Of a DNA stretch of 64,000 nt, positions 39,987 to 49,290 are shown in pieces; the stretch's first letter is position 1, and every line of letters starts with the position of its first letter. A program made the position numbers and the translations under genes. Origin of the DNA: Bosea sp. 124 (GTDB lineage Bacteria > Pseudomonadota > Alphaproteobacteria > Rhizobiales > Beijerinckiaceae); assembly GCF_003046175.1 (NCBI RefSeq), contig NZ_PZZM01000001.1, positions 2,683,001-2,747,000 of the forward strand, in the 5' to 3' direction. The notes under the pieces were generated by a model that saw only the letters and a list, made by a program, of their open reading frames with translations, was not told the origin of the DNA and did no database searches.

Positions 39987-41180
39987 TTATGCTTTCGGCC
40001 GCTCCGGCGTAAAGGCATAGATCGCAGCCGAGGCCAGCAGCAGCCCGGCGAAGATCCAGTGCAGATGGGCGAAGGTGGTCGCGGCGTCGAGGCCTGCGGC
40101 GCGCTGGCCCGCGATGAACCAGCCCGAGCCCGACTGCGCCAGCGCGGCGCCGGCGATGAAGAGGAAGTTCACCGCCGTCATGCCGCGGCCGAGCAGATGG
40201 GTGGGGAAGAAAAGGCGCGCATGCGCCATCAGGATTGCGTAGGTGAAGCCGATCGCGCCGATCAAGGCGAAGAGCAGGGTCGCGGCGACGGATGAGGATG
40301 CGCCGCTCGCAGCGAGCAGGGCGAAGGTCGCTGCGGTACCGACCGTGCCCCAGAGCACCAGCGGCTTGACCCGACCCGCCCATTTCTCGAGCCCCCCATA
40401 GATGAAGGCCCCTGCGACCATGGTGAGCGCCATGGCGGTTGCGGCATTGCCGGCGGCGACGGCATCGAAGCCGTGGACATCGGCCATGAAGGGCGCGACC
40501 CAAAGTCCGCGCGCCGTTGCCAGGATGGCGTAGCCGGTGAGCGTGATCGGTGCGAGCAGCCAGAGCGGGCGCAGCTTCAGGATGCTGGCGAGGCCGGCGA
40601 TCAGTCCCTCGGCCTTGCCGGAGGCACTTTCGGCTCGCGCCGGGTCGCGGATCAAAAGTCCGGCCAGGGCCGTCGCGACCAGAAAGCAGCCCGCCATGAC
40701 CAGCATCGAAGGCCGCCAGCCGAAGCGCGCGGCTGCGATGGCGAGCGGCGCGGCCCCGACCAGATTGCCGAGCGAGCCGAGGCCGATGAAGACCGAGGTC
40801 AGGAAGGCGAAGCGTGCGGGCTCCGCCGTCCGGGCGAAGAGGAAGAGGCTCGCCATGAAGATCGGCGAGCAGCCGATGCCGATCAGCGCCATCGCCAGCG
40901 TGCCGCTGAAGGCGCCGGTCGCATGGGCGAAGAGGAAGGCGCCGAGCGTGCCGATCGCCATCGCGGCGGTGACTGTGCGGCGGGGGCCGAGGCGGTCGAG
41001 CGCCCAGCCGATCGGGAATTGCGACAGCGCGAATGTCGAGAACCACGCCGCGCCGAGCAGCCCCAATTCGCGCGGGCCGATCGCCAAATCCGTCATCACC
41101 GGACCGGCGATCACGCTGAGGAACGAGCGATAAAAGATCGACAGGAAATACGCCGGTAGCAGCGCGAAGAAAACGGTCAC
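39987..41180 (-). CDS. MFS transporter
   Basis: This 397-aa protein has 12 predicted transmembrane helices and major-facilitator features: 'FPIGWALDRLGPRRTV' in the loop between helices 2 and 3, and a repeat of the half in the C-terminal domain. Substrate and direction are unknown. The start is a GTG at 41180. It lies 39 bp after the SCP2-type thiolase gene on the same strand and could be co-transcribed with it. The first residues enter helix 1 directly. Confidence 0.88.
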   Translation of the reverse strand: MTVFFALLPAYFLSIFYRSFLSVIAGPVMTDLAIGPRELGLLGAAWFSTFALSQFPIGWALDRLGPRRTVTAAMAIGTLGAFLFAHATGAFSGTLAMALIGIGCSPIFMASLFLFARTAEPARFAFLTSVFIGLGSLGNLVGAAPLAIAAARFGWRPSMLVMAGCFLVATALAGLLIRDPARAESASGKAEGLIAGLASILKLRPLWLLAPITLTGYAILATARGLWVAPFMADVHGFDAVAAGNAATAMALTMVAGAFIYGGLEKWAGRVKPLVLWGTVGTAATFALLAASGASSSVAATLLFALIGAIGFTYAILMAHARLFFPTHLLGRGMTAVNFLFIAGAALAQSGSGWFIAGQRAAGLDAATTFAHLHWIFAGLLLASAAIYAFTPERPKA

Positions 41181-41219
41181 CGGCAGATCAGTCGATTCGC
41201 GGGGGAGCTGATCGGCCGA

Positions 41220-42389
41220 TCACCTGATCCGCTCGAGCACCGAGACATAATTCGCAACCGCAGAACCGCCCATGTTGAAGATGCCGCCGAGGCGGGCATC
41301 CTTGAGCTGCATGCCCTCGGGGGCCTCGCCGACGAGCTGCATGGCGCTGAGGACATGCATCGAGACGCCGGTCGCGCCGATCGGGTGGCCCTTGGCCTTG
41401 AGGCCGCCGGAGACGTTGACCGGAAGCTTGCCATCCTTCTGCGTCCAGCCTTCCTTGATGGCGCGGGCGCCGTCGCCTTCCTTCGTCAGACCCATCGCCT
41501 CGTATTCGATCAGTTCGGCGATGGTGAAGCAGTCATGCGTTTCGACGAAGGAGAGATCGTCCAGCGAGACACCGGCGGCGCTGAGCGCCTTCTGCCAGGC
41601 GAGCGCGCCGCCCTCGAACTTCAGGATGTCGCGCTTCGACAGCGGTAGGAAGTCCTGGACATGCGACATGCCACGGAAGCCGACCGCACGGCGCATGCCG
41701 AGCGCGGTTTCCTCATCGGCCAGTACGATCGCGGCGGCGCCGTCGGAGACGAGCGAGCAGTCGGTGCGCTTCAGCGGGCCGGCGACATAGGGGTTCTTCT
41801 CGCTTTCCTCGCGGCAGAAGGCGTAGCCGAGGTCCTTGCGCATCTGCGCGTAAGGGTTGTCGACGCCGTTCTTGTGGTTCTTGGCCGCGATCATGGCGAG
41901 TGCGTCCGACTGGTCGCCATGACGCTGGAAATAGGAGGCGGCGATCCCGCCGAAGACGCCGGCAAAGCCGCCCTGGGTGTTGCCCTCCTCAGCAAGGTAG
42001 GACGCCTTGAGCAGGTTCTTGCCGATCTCGGGGCCAGGCGTGGTCGTCATCTGCTCGACGCCGACGACGAGGACGATCTTCGCGGCGCCGGCCTTGATGG
42101 CGCGGACGCCCTGATGCACCGCGGCCGAGCCGGTGGCGCAGGCGTTCTCGACGCGGGTCGCCGGCTTGAAGCGCAGGGCAGGATCGGCCTGGAGCACCAG
42201 CGAGGCAGTGAAGTCCTGGGCGGAGAAGCCCGCGTTGAAATGGCCGAGCACGATCTCGTCGACCTGATCGGCGGTGATGCCGGCATCGATCAGCGCATCC
42301 GTCGTGACCCTGACGACCAGGCTCTCGATGGTCTCGGCATCCTGCTTGCCGAACGGCGTATGGGCCCAACCGACGATCGCAGCGCTCAT
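41220..42389 (-). CDS. Acetyl-CoA acetyltransferase, SCP2-thiolase type
   Basis: This 389-aa protein belongs to the SCP2/non-classical thiolase subfamily. C84 lies in 'RVENACATGSAA' and the histidine in 'KGHPIGATG'. The classical C-terminal CxG motif is absent ('IFNMGGSAVANYV'), while 'ETHDCFTIAELI' supplies the HDCF cysteine that serves as the second catalytic residue in this subfamily. It could cleave branched or bulky 3-ketoacyl-CoAs, or act in a condensing role; the substrate is unknown. Confidence 0.88.
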   Translation of the reverse strand: MSAAIVGWAHTPFGKQDAETIESLVVRVTTDALIDAGITADQVDEIVLGHFNAGFSAQDFTASLVLQADPALRFKPATRVENACATGSAAVHQGVRAIKAGAAKIVLVVGVEQMTTTPGPEIGKNLLKASYLAEEGNTQGGFAGVFGGIAASYFQRHGDQSDALAMIAAKNHKNGVDNPYAQMRKDLGYAFCREESEKNPYVAGPLKRTDCSLVSDGAAAIVLADEETALGMRRAVGFRGMSHVQDFLPLSKRDILKFEGGALAWQKALSAAGVSLDDLSFVETHDCFTIAELIEYEAMGLTKEGDGARAIKEGWTQKDGKLPVNVSGGLKAKGHPIGATGVSMHVLSAMQLVGEAPEGMQLKDARLGGIFNMGGSAVANYVSVLERIR

Positions 42390-42526
42390 GGCGTTCTCTC
42401 CAGCATCCGATTTTGATGATATCCGGCTTGGGCCCCTAATTGCGCTTGCGGACGGCGCCCTGCAAGCAGGCAGTCATGCATTCCGGCCGTGCATGGAAAG
42501 AGGGACCATGATGCGGACCGGGCCGG

Positions 42527-43429
42527 TCACAACGCAGTCAGCAGCAGCAGGCCGACGCCCGCGACGATCATCGCCATGCCGAGCACCTCGCGCCGGCTGG
42601 TGCCTTCCGCGAAGATGCGGCGCGAGGCGATCTGGGCCAGCGGCACCTCGATGAGAGCAAGCGTGCGGACATTGGCGGCGCTGGTCAGCGAAAAGCCGAT
42701 GAACCAGAACTGCGAGGCTGCGGCACCGAGGAAGCCGGCCGAAAGCGATTTGCGCCAGTTGCGCAGGCTCGATACCAGGGCCGGCCGGTTGGCGACCAGC
42801 ATGTAAAGCGTCAGGACCAGGGTCTGCAGGAACAGGCCCAGCGCCAGGATCGTCGTCGCGCGGATGAAGAAGCCGCCCTCGGGCAGCATCTGGATCGCGC
42901 CGCGATAGCCGATCGCCGACAATGCGAAGAAGGCGCCGGCGCCGACGCCGAGCACGGCAGGCCGCAAGCCGGCGCGGGTGAGCTTCTCGCCCGGCTTCCA
43001 TGAGACCAGGACGACGCCGGCCGTGGCGATGACGATCGCCACGAATTTGGCGAGGGTGAGCGCATCGCCCAGCAGCAGTGCGCCGAAGATCGCGACCTGC
43101 ACGGGCTCGGTCTTGGTGTAGGCGGTGGTGACCGCGAAGGAGCGCTCGCGCATCGCCGCGAGCATCAGGGCCGTCGCCGCGATCTGGGTCAGCGCACCGC
43201 CGATCGTGTAGGCGAAGGCGCCGGAACCGATCTCCGGCGGGAGCCGACCGGCCACCAGGCAGACGATGACGAGGAAGATCAGAGCGAAGGGCAGGCCGAA
43301 CAGGAAGCGCACCTGCGTCGCGCCGACGACACCGATGATCTCGGTCAGGGAACGCTGGGTGAGGTTTCGTGCCGTCTGCAGCAACGAGGCCGCGATGGTC
43401 GCGGGAATCCAGAGGAGGGCGAGGCTCAC
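42527..43429 (-). CDS. DMT-superfamily (EamA) transporter
   Basis: This 300-aa membrane protein has ten hydrophobic helices in two EamA-like repeats, with 'AYTKTEPVQVAIFGALLLGD' in the first and 'NVRTLALIEVPLAQIASRRIF' in the second. The family exports or exchanges metabolites such as amino acids or nucleotides. The start is a GTG at 43429, preceded by a purine-poor region; a frame extends upstream without homology. Substrate unknown. Confidence 0.83.
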   Translation of the reverse strand: MSLALLWIPATIAASLLQTARNLTQRSLTEIIGVVGATQVRFLFGLPFALIFLVIVCLVAGRLPPEIGSGAFAYTIGGALTQIAATALMLAAMRERSFAVTTAYTKTEPVQVAIFGALLLGDALTLAKFVAIVIATAGVVLVSWKPGEKLTRAGLRPAVLGVGAGAFFALSAIGYRGAIQMLPEGGFFIRATTILALGLFLQTLVLTLYMLVANRPALVSSLRNWRKSLSAGFLGAAASQFWFIGFSLTSAANVRTLALIEVPLAQIASRRIFAEGTSRREVLGMAMIVAGVGLLLLTAL

Positions 43430-43621
43430 GCGGCGGATCCGGTCGGTCGAGGGCGGTATCGGGCTTGTGAACCCTTGCCCGCGACTAGGCAAATCGCTCC
43501 GCTGGGGGTAGGTATGCGTCCATGGGCGGGCTGCAATCGCCGGCCGTCTCGAAAATGCCGCACGCGTCGCGTTGAACCCCTGCGCCTTCAACCCTCGTCA
43601 AGACAGGTTCAAGACCGCCCG

Positions 43622-45196
43622 ATGATTGCTTCCCGTCTCTCTATCGCTGCCGTCCTCGGGCTCGCTCTGGTCGGCCCGGCCTCGGCCGGCACCAGCCTCG
43701 TGATCGACGCCGCCAGCGGCGCTGTGCTCTCCAGCGAGAACGCCGGCCAGCCCTGGCATCCAGCCTCGACGACCAAGATGATGACCGCCTATCTGGCGCT
43801 GAAAGCGGTGCGGGAAGGGCGGCTCGGCCTCGAGACCGCGATCCCGGCGTCGAAGCGGGCGGCGAGCCAGCCCCGCGTCAAGGTCTACATCAAGGCCGGG
43901 CAGGAGATCACGCTCGACAACGCGCTGCGCATCATGATGGTGAAGTCGGCGAACGACATCGCCTATGTCATCGCCGAGGGCGTGGGCGGCGATGTCGAGA
44001 GCTTCGTCGGCATGATGAATGCCGAAGCCGCGCGGCTCGGCATGCGCGACAGCCATTTCGTCAATCCCAATGGCTGGCACCATCCCGACCAGCAGGTCAG
44101 TGCCCGCGACCTCGCCATCCTCGCCATGGCGCTGATGCGTGAATTCCCGGATTATTCGGATTACTGGAACACGGCCGCCGTCCAGCTCGGCAAGCAGGTG
44201 CTGAACAACACCAACGGGCTGGTCGGTCGTTATTCCGGCATCGGCGGCATGAAGACCGGCTTCGTCTGCGCCTCAGGCTTCAATGTGGTCGCGACCGCGA
44301 CGCGCGGCGGCCGGACGCTGATCGCGGTCGTGCTCGGCGCGCTGTCGGGCACGGAGCGCACGATCAAGGCGGCGCAATTGCTGGATGACGGCTTCTCGAA
44401 ATGGGGCGGTGCCGGCTACACCGTCGCGTCGCTGCCCTCGCAGGGCGGGCGCGCCTTCAGCGTCTGCGACGATGTCCGTCGCAAGGGTGGCGGTGTGGCG
44501 CTGGCCGACGATGCCGACACTTCCGGGCCGATTGCGGCGCAGGCGCCGAATGTCGGCGGCAATGCCGAGGATGGCGGCCGCTTCGGGACCGCCTCCGCGC
44601 CGTCCTATTCCAGCACATCGGTGCTGAGCCGCTCGCCTTCGGGCCGCGTCTCGCTCGGCCCGCGCGCTGAGACGATGCCGGTTCCGGTCGCCTTCGGCCG
44701 CACGCCGGGTTCGGCCTCCGCGCCGCTGGCGGCCAATGCCACGGGCAGCGCCGACAGCCGCGTCGCACGCGGCGCCGCACCCGTGATCGCGCCGTCGGCT
44801 CCCGTTGCGGCCGGCCTGTTCGGCAGCCAGACCGGCGGGCTCTTCGCTGATCGTGGGCGCACGGCGTCCAGCAATGGCGGTATTCCGGGCGCAACCACAG
44901 CCTTTGCCCCGACCGAGCCCGAGACGGAACAGCCCTCGGGGCCGAACGGTCCCTTGCGTCTCCAGGGTGCGATCCAGCCGGGTGCCGCCGCCCCCGCGAG
45001 CCTGCGTGCCGGCGCTGCCGCCGGGATCAAGCCGGCAGCCCGTGCTCCGGCCAAGCCGCTGCTGGTGAAGCCCTCGCCCAAGGCCGATCCGGCCAAGGCG
45101 CAGGCCAAGCCGGCGCAAAGCAAGCCCGCGCAGGCGGCAGCGAAGCCGCAGCCCGTCAAGACGAAGGCCAAGACCAAGCCCAACGACGACGCCTGA
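43622..45196 (+). CDS. D-alanyl-D-alanine carboxypeptidase (penicillin-binding protein) with long C-terminal tail
   Basis: This 524-aa protein has a signal peptide (residues 1-22) and an S11 peptidase domain with SxxK at S49-K52, SxN at S109-N111 and KTG at 211-213. It trims the terminal D-Ala from peptidoglycan pentapeptides in the periplasm. After about residue 275 comes a ~250-residue low-complexity tail rich in Ala, Pro, Ser and Gly and ending in a Lys/Ala/Pro-rich basic segment ('KPAQAAAKPQPVKTKAKTK'). Typical family members have a short membrane-anchoring helix instead, so the tail is unusual. It is followed 10 bp later by a DMT transporter gene. Confidence 0.92.
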   Translation: MIASRLSIAAVLGLALVGPASAGTSLVIDAASGAVLSSENAGQPWHPASTTKMMTAYLALKAVREGRLGLETAIPASKRAASQPRVKVYIKAGQEITLDNALRIMMVKSANDIAYVIAEGVGGDVESFVGMMNAEAARLGMRDSHFVNPNGWHHPDQQVSARDLAILAMALMREFPDYSDYWNTAAVQLGKQVLNNTNGLVGRYSGIGGMKTGFVCASGFNVVATATRGGRTLIAVVLGALSGTERTIKAAQLLDDGFSKWGGAGYTVASLPSQGGRAFSVCDDVRRKGGGVALADDADTSGPIAAQAPNVGGNAEDGGRFGTASAPSYSSTSVLSRSPSGRVSLGPRAETMPVPVAFGRTPGSASAPLAANATGSADSRVARGAAPVIAPSAPVAAGLFGSQTGGLFADRGRTASSNGGIPGATTAFAPTEPETEQPSGPNGPLRLQGAIQPGAAAPASLRAGAAAGIKPAARAPAKPLLVKPSPKADPAKAQAKPAQSKPAQAAAKPQPVKTKAKTKPNDDA

Positions 45197-45206
45197 GCGT
45201 GACCTC

Positions 45207-46109
45207 TTGACCGCCGACGCGGGCCTCGCCGCCAGGCGGCAGGGCATGATGCTGGCGCTCGCTGCGGCGGGCGCCTATGGCACCAACATTGTCAGCGCGC
45301 AGATGGCCGGCCAGGCAGGGCTGAACGGCCCCCTGCTCGTGTTCTACCGTGTCTTCATCATGCTCGCGCTGGTCGCTGCCGCAGTGGCGATCTGGCGGAC
45401 GTCGCTTGCCGTGCCGCGGGCCGAACGGCGGGCGCTCCTGCTGTTCGGGACCACCAGCGCGCTGGTCGGCTCCGCCTATCTGTCATCGGTCGCCTTCCTG
45501 CCCGTGACGGTCGCGGCCGTGGTGTTCTTCACCTATCCGGTGCTGATCGTCCTGGCCGAGCCCTTCGTCACCCGCACGCGCTTCCGGCCCGAGAGGCTGG
45601 CTGCGGCCTGCGCCGCCTTCATCGGTGTGGCGATGGTGGTCGGGCCCGACCTGCACGGGCTCGATCCGCGCGGGCTGGCGCTCGCCATCCTCGCCAGCCT
45701 TGCGGCCGCAACGCAGTTCTTCGCCGCCGCCGGCCTGCCAGGCACGCCGCTCGCGGCGCGGCTGTTCTGGTCGCATCTGCTGATCTTGCCGGTGACGGCG
45801 GGAATCCTCGCCATCACCGGCGGCTTCCTGCCACCTGCTGCCTTCGCGTTGGCTCCGGTCGCCGCTGCGGTGACGATCGGCGGCTATCTTCTCGGCTTCC
45901 TGCTCCAGGTGATCGCCCTGACGCGCATTTCGCCTGGCGCGGCCGGCCTCGCTTTTTGCGCAGAGCCCGTCTGCGCCGTGCTGATCGCCGCCATCGTGCT
46001 CGGCGAGAGGCTCGGGCCGCTGCAATATGCCGGCTGTGCCCTTGTCGTGGCGACGCTGGCGATTAATGTAACAATAGAACAAATGAGGCGCTCGCCCGCG
46101 CCTGCCTGA
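45207..46109 (+). CDS. DMT-superfamily (EamA) transporter
   Basis: This 300-aa protein has ten hydrophobic helices in two EamA repeats ('FFTYPVLIVLAEPF' in the first, 'ISPGAAGLAFCAEPVCAVLIAAIVLGERLG' region in the second). It probably moves a small metabolite across the inner membrane; the substrate is unknown. The TTG at 45207 is a weak start choice; an ATG pair at 45246-45249 gives a shorter N-terminus. It is 10 bp after the carboxypeptidase gene and 31 bp before the COG0523 GTPase gene. Confidence 0.8.
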   Translation: MTADAGLAARRQGMMLALAAAGAYGTNIVSAQMAGQAGLNGPLLVFYRVFIMLALVAAAVAIWRTSLAVPRAERRALLLFGTTSALVGSAYLSSVAFLPVTVAAVVFFTYPVLIVLAEPFVTRTRFRPERLAAACAAFIGVAMVVGPDLHGLDPRGLALAILASLAAATQFFAAAGLPGTPLAARLFWSHLLILPVTAGILAITGGFLPPAAFALAPVAAAVTIGGYLLGFLLQVIALTRISPGAAGLAFCAEPVCAVLIAAIVLGERLGPLQYAGCALVVATLAINVTIEQMRRSPAPA

Positions 46110-46140
46110 AGCCGCCTGCCCGAAGCAAAGCGTGACCGCC

Positions 46141-47265
46141 ATGACCAGCCCCGCCGTTCGACCCGTGCCTCTGCCGCTGACCCTGCTGACCGGGTTCCTC
46201 GGGGCCGGCAAGACGACGCTGCTCAACTGCCTGCTGAAGGATCCGGCGCTGGCGCAGACGGTGGTGATCGTCAACGAGTTCGGCGAGGTCGGTCTCGACC
46301 ATGTCCTGATCGAGGGACTCGAGGACGGCATGATCCTGCTGGATTCGGGCTGCTTGTGCTGCACGATCCGCGAGGATCTGATGCTCACGCTCGAAGACCT
46401 GCTGCGGCGCCGCGACAATGGCCGGATCAGCCCGTTCAGCCGCGTCGTGATCGAGACCACGGGCCTCGCCGACCCGGCGCCGATCCTCAACCTGCTGATC
46501 AATCACCCTTATCTGGCGATGCGCTTCCGGCTCGACGGCGTGGTGACGCTGGTCGATGCAGTCAACGCCATGGCGACCCTCGATGGGCATGAGGAGGCGC
46601 GCAAGCAGGTCGTGGCGGCGGACCGCCTCGTCCTGACCAAGGCCGACCTCGTGCCGAGCCTGGGCGACCTCGCACCATTGCGACTGCGGCTCGCGCATCT
46701 CAATCCGGGCGTTGCTCTACTCGGGCCCGATGCGGCGGCGCCGTCGCTGTTCGGTGCGGGCCTCTATGATCTGGCGCAGCGCCCGGCCGAAATCGGCCAG
46801 TGGCTGGCGCGCGAGACCCTGCCGGCCGGCGGGCAGGATCATGGCCACCACCACGGTCACGGGCATGATCACGGGCATGAGGCGCACGGACACGGAGATC
46901 ACCACCATGACGTGAACCGCCACGACGCCAGCATCCGCGCCTTCGCGCTCACGGCGGACGCGCCGGTCCAGCAGTCGACGGTCGAGCTGTTCTGGACGAT
47001 GCTGCGCTCGGTCCATGGGCCGAAGCTGCTGCGCCTCAAGGGGCTGGTGAAGGTCGCCGAGCATCCCGAGCGGCCGCTGCTGCTGCATGCCGTGCAGCAG
47101 ATCCTGCATCCGCCGGTCGTCCTCGATGCCTGGCCCGATGCCGACCGGCGCTCGCGCCTCGTGCTGATCGTCAAGGATATCGAGGAGGCCGTCGTCCAGA
47201 GGCTCTGGGATGCCTTTCTCGGTCAGGCGCGGAGCGGTGCCGGCGCGCAGGCCGCGACGGGCTGA
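46141..47265 (+). CDS. CobW/COG0523-family GTP-binding metallochaperone
   Basis: This 374-aa GTPase has P-loop 'GFLGAGKT' (residues 18-25), the metal-binding CxCC motif C71-C74, 'TTGLADPAP' and the guanine motif TKAD. A histidine-rich linker (about residues 235-262, many HGH/HDH units) separates it from the C-terminal CobW_C domain. COG0523 proteins deliver zinc, cobalt or other metals to client enzymes. No Zur box, cobalamin gene or metal enzyme is adjacent to settle which metal. A GTG at 46132 is an alternative start. Confidence 0.9.
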   Translation: MTSPAVRPVPLPLTLLTGFLGAGKTTLLNCLLKDPALAQTVVIVNEFGEVGLDHVLIEGLEDGMILLDSGCLCCTIREDLMLTLEDLLRRRDNGRISPFSRVVIETTGLADPAPILNLLINHPYLAMRFRLDGVVTLVDAVNAMATLDGHEEARKQVVAADRLVLTKADLVPSLGDLAPLRLRLAHLNPGVALLGPDAAAPSLFGAGLYDLAQRPAEIGQWLARETLPAGGQDHGHHHGHGHDHGHEAHGHGDHHHDVNRHDASIRAFALTADAPVQQSTVELFWTMLRSVHGPKLLRLKGLVKVAEHPERPLLLHAVQQILHPPVVLDAWPDADRRSRLVLIVKDIEEAVVQRLWDAFLGQARSGAGAQAATG

Positions 47266-47327
47266 GCCTATACCGTTCCGCAGCCCGCGGGCGACGCACG
47301 TCCCGCAGACATTGCGGCGTTGGCCGA

Positions 47328-48947
47328 TCAGGCTTCGGCGCGCAGCAGCCGCCTGATGATCTTGCCGGTGGTCGTCATCGGCAACTCCTCGCGGAAGGCG
47401 ATCTCGCGCGGATACTCATGCGCCGAGAGCCGCCGGCGCACGAAGTCCTGAAGCTCGGCGGCGAGCGTCGGCGTGCCGGCACGGCCGGGTTTGAGCACGA
47501 CGAAGGCCTTGACGATCTCGGTGCGCAGCGCGTCCGGCTTGCCGATGACGGCTGCGAGCGATACCGCCTCGTGCCGCAGCAGGCAGTCCTCGATTTCGGT
47601 CGGTCCGATACGGTAGCCAGACGAGGTGATGACGTCGTCGTCGCGGCCCACGAAACGGACATAGCCGTCCTTGTCCTGCACGGCCTGATCGCCGGTCTTC
47701 ATCCAGTCCCCGACGAATTTGTCGGCGGTCGCCTGCGGATTATTCCAGTAGCCGAGCAACATCACCGGGTCGGGACGGCGCACCGCGATCTGGCCTTCCT
47801 CGTCGGACGCGCAGACCGAGCCGTCCGGACGGATGATCGCGACTTCGTGGCCGGGCACCGCCTTGCCGATGGCGCCCGGCCGGCTGACGCCGATCTCGGC
47901 GCAGGAGGCGAGCACGAGGTTGCACTCGGTCTGGCCATAGGCCTCGTTGATGGTGAGGCCCAGCGCCTCTCGCCCCCAGGCCAGCGTCTCGGCGCCAAGC
48001 GCCTCTCCGGCGGCGGCCACGGTGCGCAGGGCGAAGGGAAAGCGCTCGCGCGGCCGCTCGACACTGCGCAGCATCCTGAGCGCGGTCGGCGGAACGAAGG
48101 CGTTGCGAATCCGGAGCTCGGCCATCAGGCGGAAGGCCTCTTCCGGCTCGAAGCGCATCACTGGCCGCGCCACGACCGCGACGCCTAAATGCAGGGCCGG
48201 CAGCAGCATGTTGAGCAGTCCGCCGGCCCAGGCCCAGTCGGCTGGCGTCCAGGCGAGATCGCCGGGCCGCGGCATGAATTCATGCGGCATCTGCACGCCC
48301 GGCAGATGGCCGGGCAGGACGCGGTGACCGTGGAGCGCACCCTTGGGGTTTGCGGTCGTGCCGGAGGTGTAGATCATCAGCGCCGGATCGTCCGGGCCGG
48401 TGTCGACAGCGACGAAGTCCTGGCTGGCCGCGGCCAGCAGCGCCTCCCAGCCGAGCGCATCGCGCTCGGCGCCGTCGATCGAGATCAGGAGCGCGAGCTC
48501 CGGCAGGGGCTCGGTGATCTGCCGGAGCTTGGCAAGGCCGGCCGCGTCGGTGACGAGCACCTTCGCGCCGGAATCGCCCAGGCGGTAGGCCAATGCATCG
48601 ACGCCGAACAGGGAGGCCAGTGGAACGGCGATGGCGCCCAGCTTGTAGGCGGCCAGATGGGCGGTCAGCACGCAGCGACCTTGCTGCAGCAGGATCGCGA
48701 CGCGGTCGCCCTGCACGACGCCGCGCGCCCGCAGCGCGTTCGCCAGCCGGTTAGACGCCTCCCGCAACGCACCGAAGCTGACCGGGGTTGCCTGCCAGTC
48801 ACGCGCGACCTCGATGATCGCGGTGCGGTGCGGGTCGATGGCGGCCCAGCGGTCGCAGACATCGACGGCGATGTTGTAGCGCTGCGGAATCTGCCAGCTG
48901 AAGGCGGCGCGCAGCGCGGCATGGTCGCGGAAATCGGGAAGGATCAA
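47328..48947 (-). CDS. AMP-binding acyl-CoA synthetase
   Basis: This 539-aa ligase of the ANL superfamily has the P-loop 'MIYTSGTTANPKGALHGH', 'EAYGQTECNLVL', 'WMKTGDQAVQDKDGYVRFVGRDDDVI' with the hinge aspartate region, and the C-terminal lysine in 'PMTTTGKIIRRLLR'. It activates a carboxylate to its CoA thioester via an acyl-adenylate. Similarity is to acetyl-/medium-chain acyl-CoA synthetases; the acid is not known. The start is taken as TTG at 48947 ('LILPDFRDHAALRAAF'), where family N-termini begin. Confidence 0.9.
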   Translation of the reverse strand: MILPDFRDHAALRAAFSWQIPQRYNIAVDVCDRWAAIDPHRTAIIEVARDWQATPVSFGALREASNRLANALRARGVVQGDRVAILLQQGRCVLTAHLAAYKLGAIAVPLASLFGVDALAYRLGDSGAKVLVTDAAGLAKLRQITEPLPELALLISIDGAERDALGWEALLAAASQDFVAVDTGPDDPALMIYTSGTTANPKGALHGHRVLPGHLPGVQMPHEFMPRPGDLAWTPADWAWAGGLLNMLLPALHLGVAVVARPVMRFEPEEAFRLMAELRIRNAFVPPTALRMLRSVERPRERFPFALRTVAAAGEALGAETLAWGREALGLTINEAYGQTECNLVLASCAEIGVSRPGAIGKAVPGHEVAIIRPDGSVCASDEEGQIAVRRPDPVMLLGYWNNPQATADKFVGDWMKTGDQAVQDKDGYVRFVGRDDDVITSSGYRIGPTEIEDCLLRHEAVSLAAVIGKPDALRTEIVKAFVVLKPGRAGTPTLAAELQDFVRRRLSAHEYPREIAFREELPMTTTGKIIRRLLRAEA

Positions 48948-49090
48948 GCGGGGTATCCGGGAGAAAGGGCCGGCAAAATAGGCAGGAGGGGGGCGCCTGT
49001 CACCATGACGCAAGGCCAACCGGTCTCGCTACGCGCGCAACGGCATGCCAGGCTGTCGCAATTGCAGGTCGGAGATCGCGGACCAGACGG

Positions 49091-49279
49091 ATGCAGGATG
49101 TCGCCTCTTTCCTCGCCATGCTGGCTATTCCCGGCGTCATGATCGTGCTGGCGCTGCGCCGTGCGTGGCGATCACGAGATGGTTCGCCGAGCAGTGATTC
49201 CGGCGACGGCAGCTGGTTTGGCGGCGATGGTGGCGACAGCGATGGCGGCGGTGGAGATGGCGGTGGCGGCGGGGATTGA
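49091..49279 (+). CDS. Small single-span membrane protein with Gly/Asp-rich tail
   Basis: This 62-aa ORF has one hydrophobic helix (residues ~5-24, 'ASFLAMLAIPGVMIVLALRR'), an Arg-rich stop-transfer and a tail made mostly of Gly, Asp and Ser (GDGG/GGGGD). Similar short proteins with such tails are common in alphaproteobacteria but have no known function. The ATG is free-standing in a 343-bp space between two minus-strand genes, and hydrophobicity plus composition suggest real coding. Expression is unproven. Confidence 0.55.
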   Translation: MQDVASFLAMLAIPGVMIVLALRRAWRSRDGSPSSDSGDGSWFGGDGGDSDGGGGDGGGGGD

Positions 49280-49290
49280 GCCGGACGAGG

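Noticed and set aside
46861..46920. The histidine-codon repeats in the COG0523 gene as a CRISPR-like or tandem DNA repeat
   Set aside because: They are in-frame HGH/HDH codons of a coding sequence, without spacers or regular unit length.
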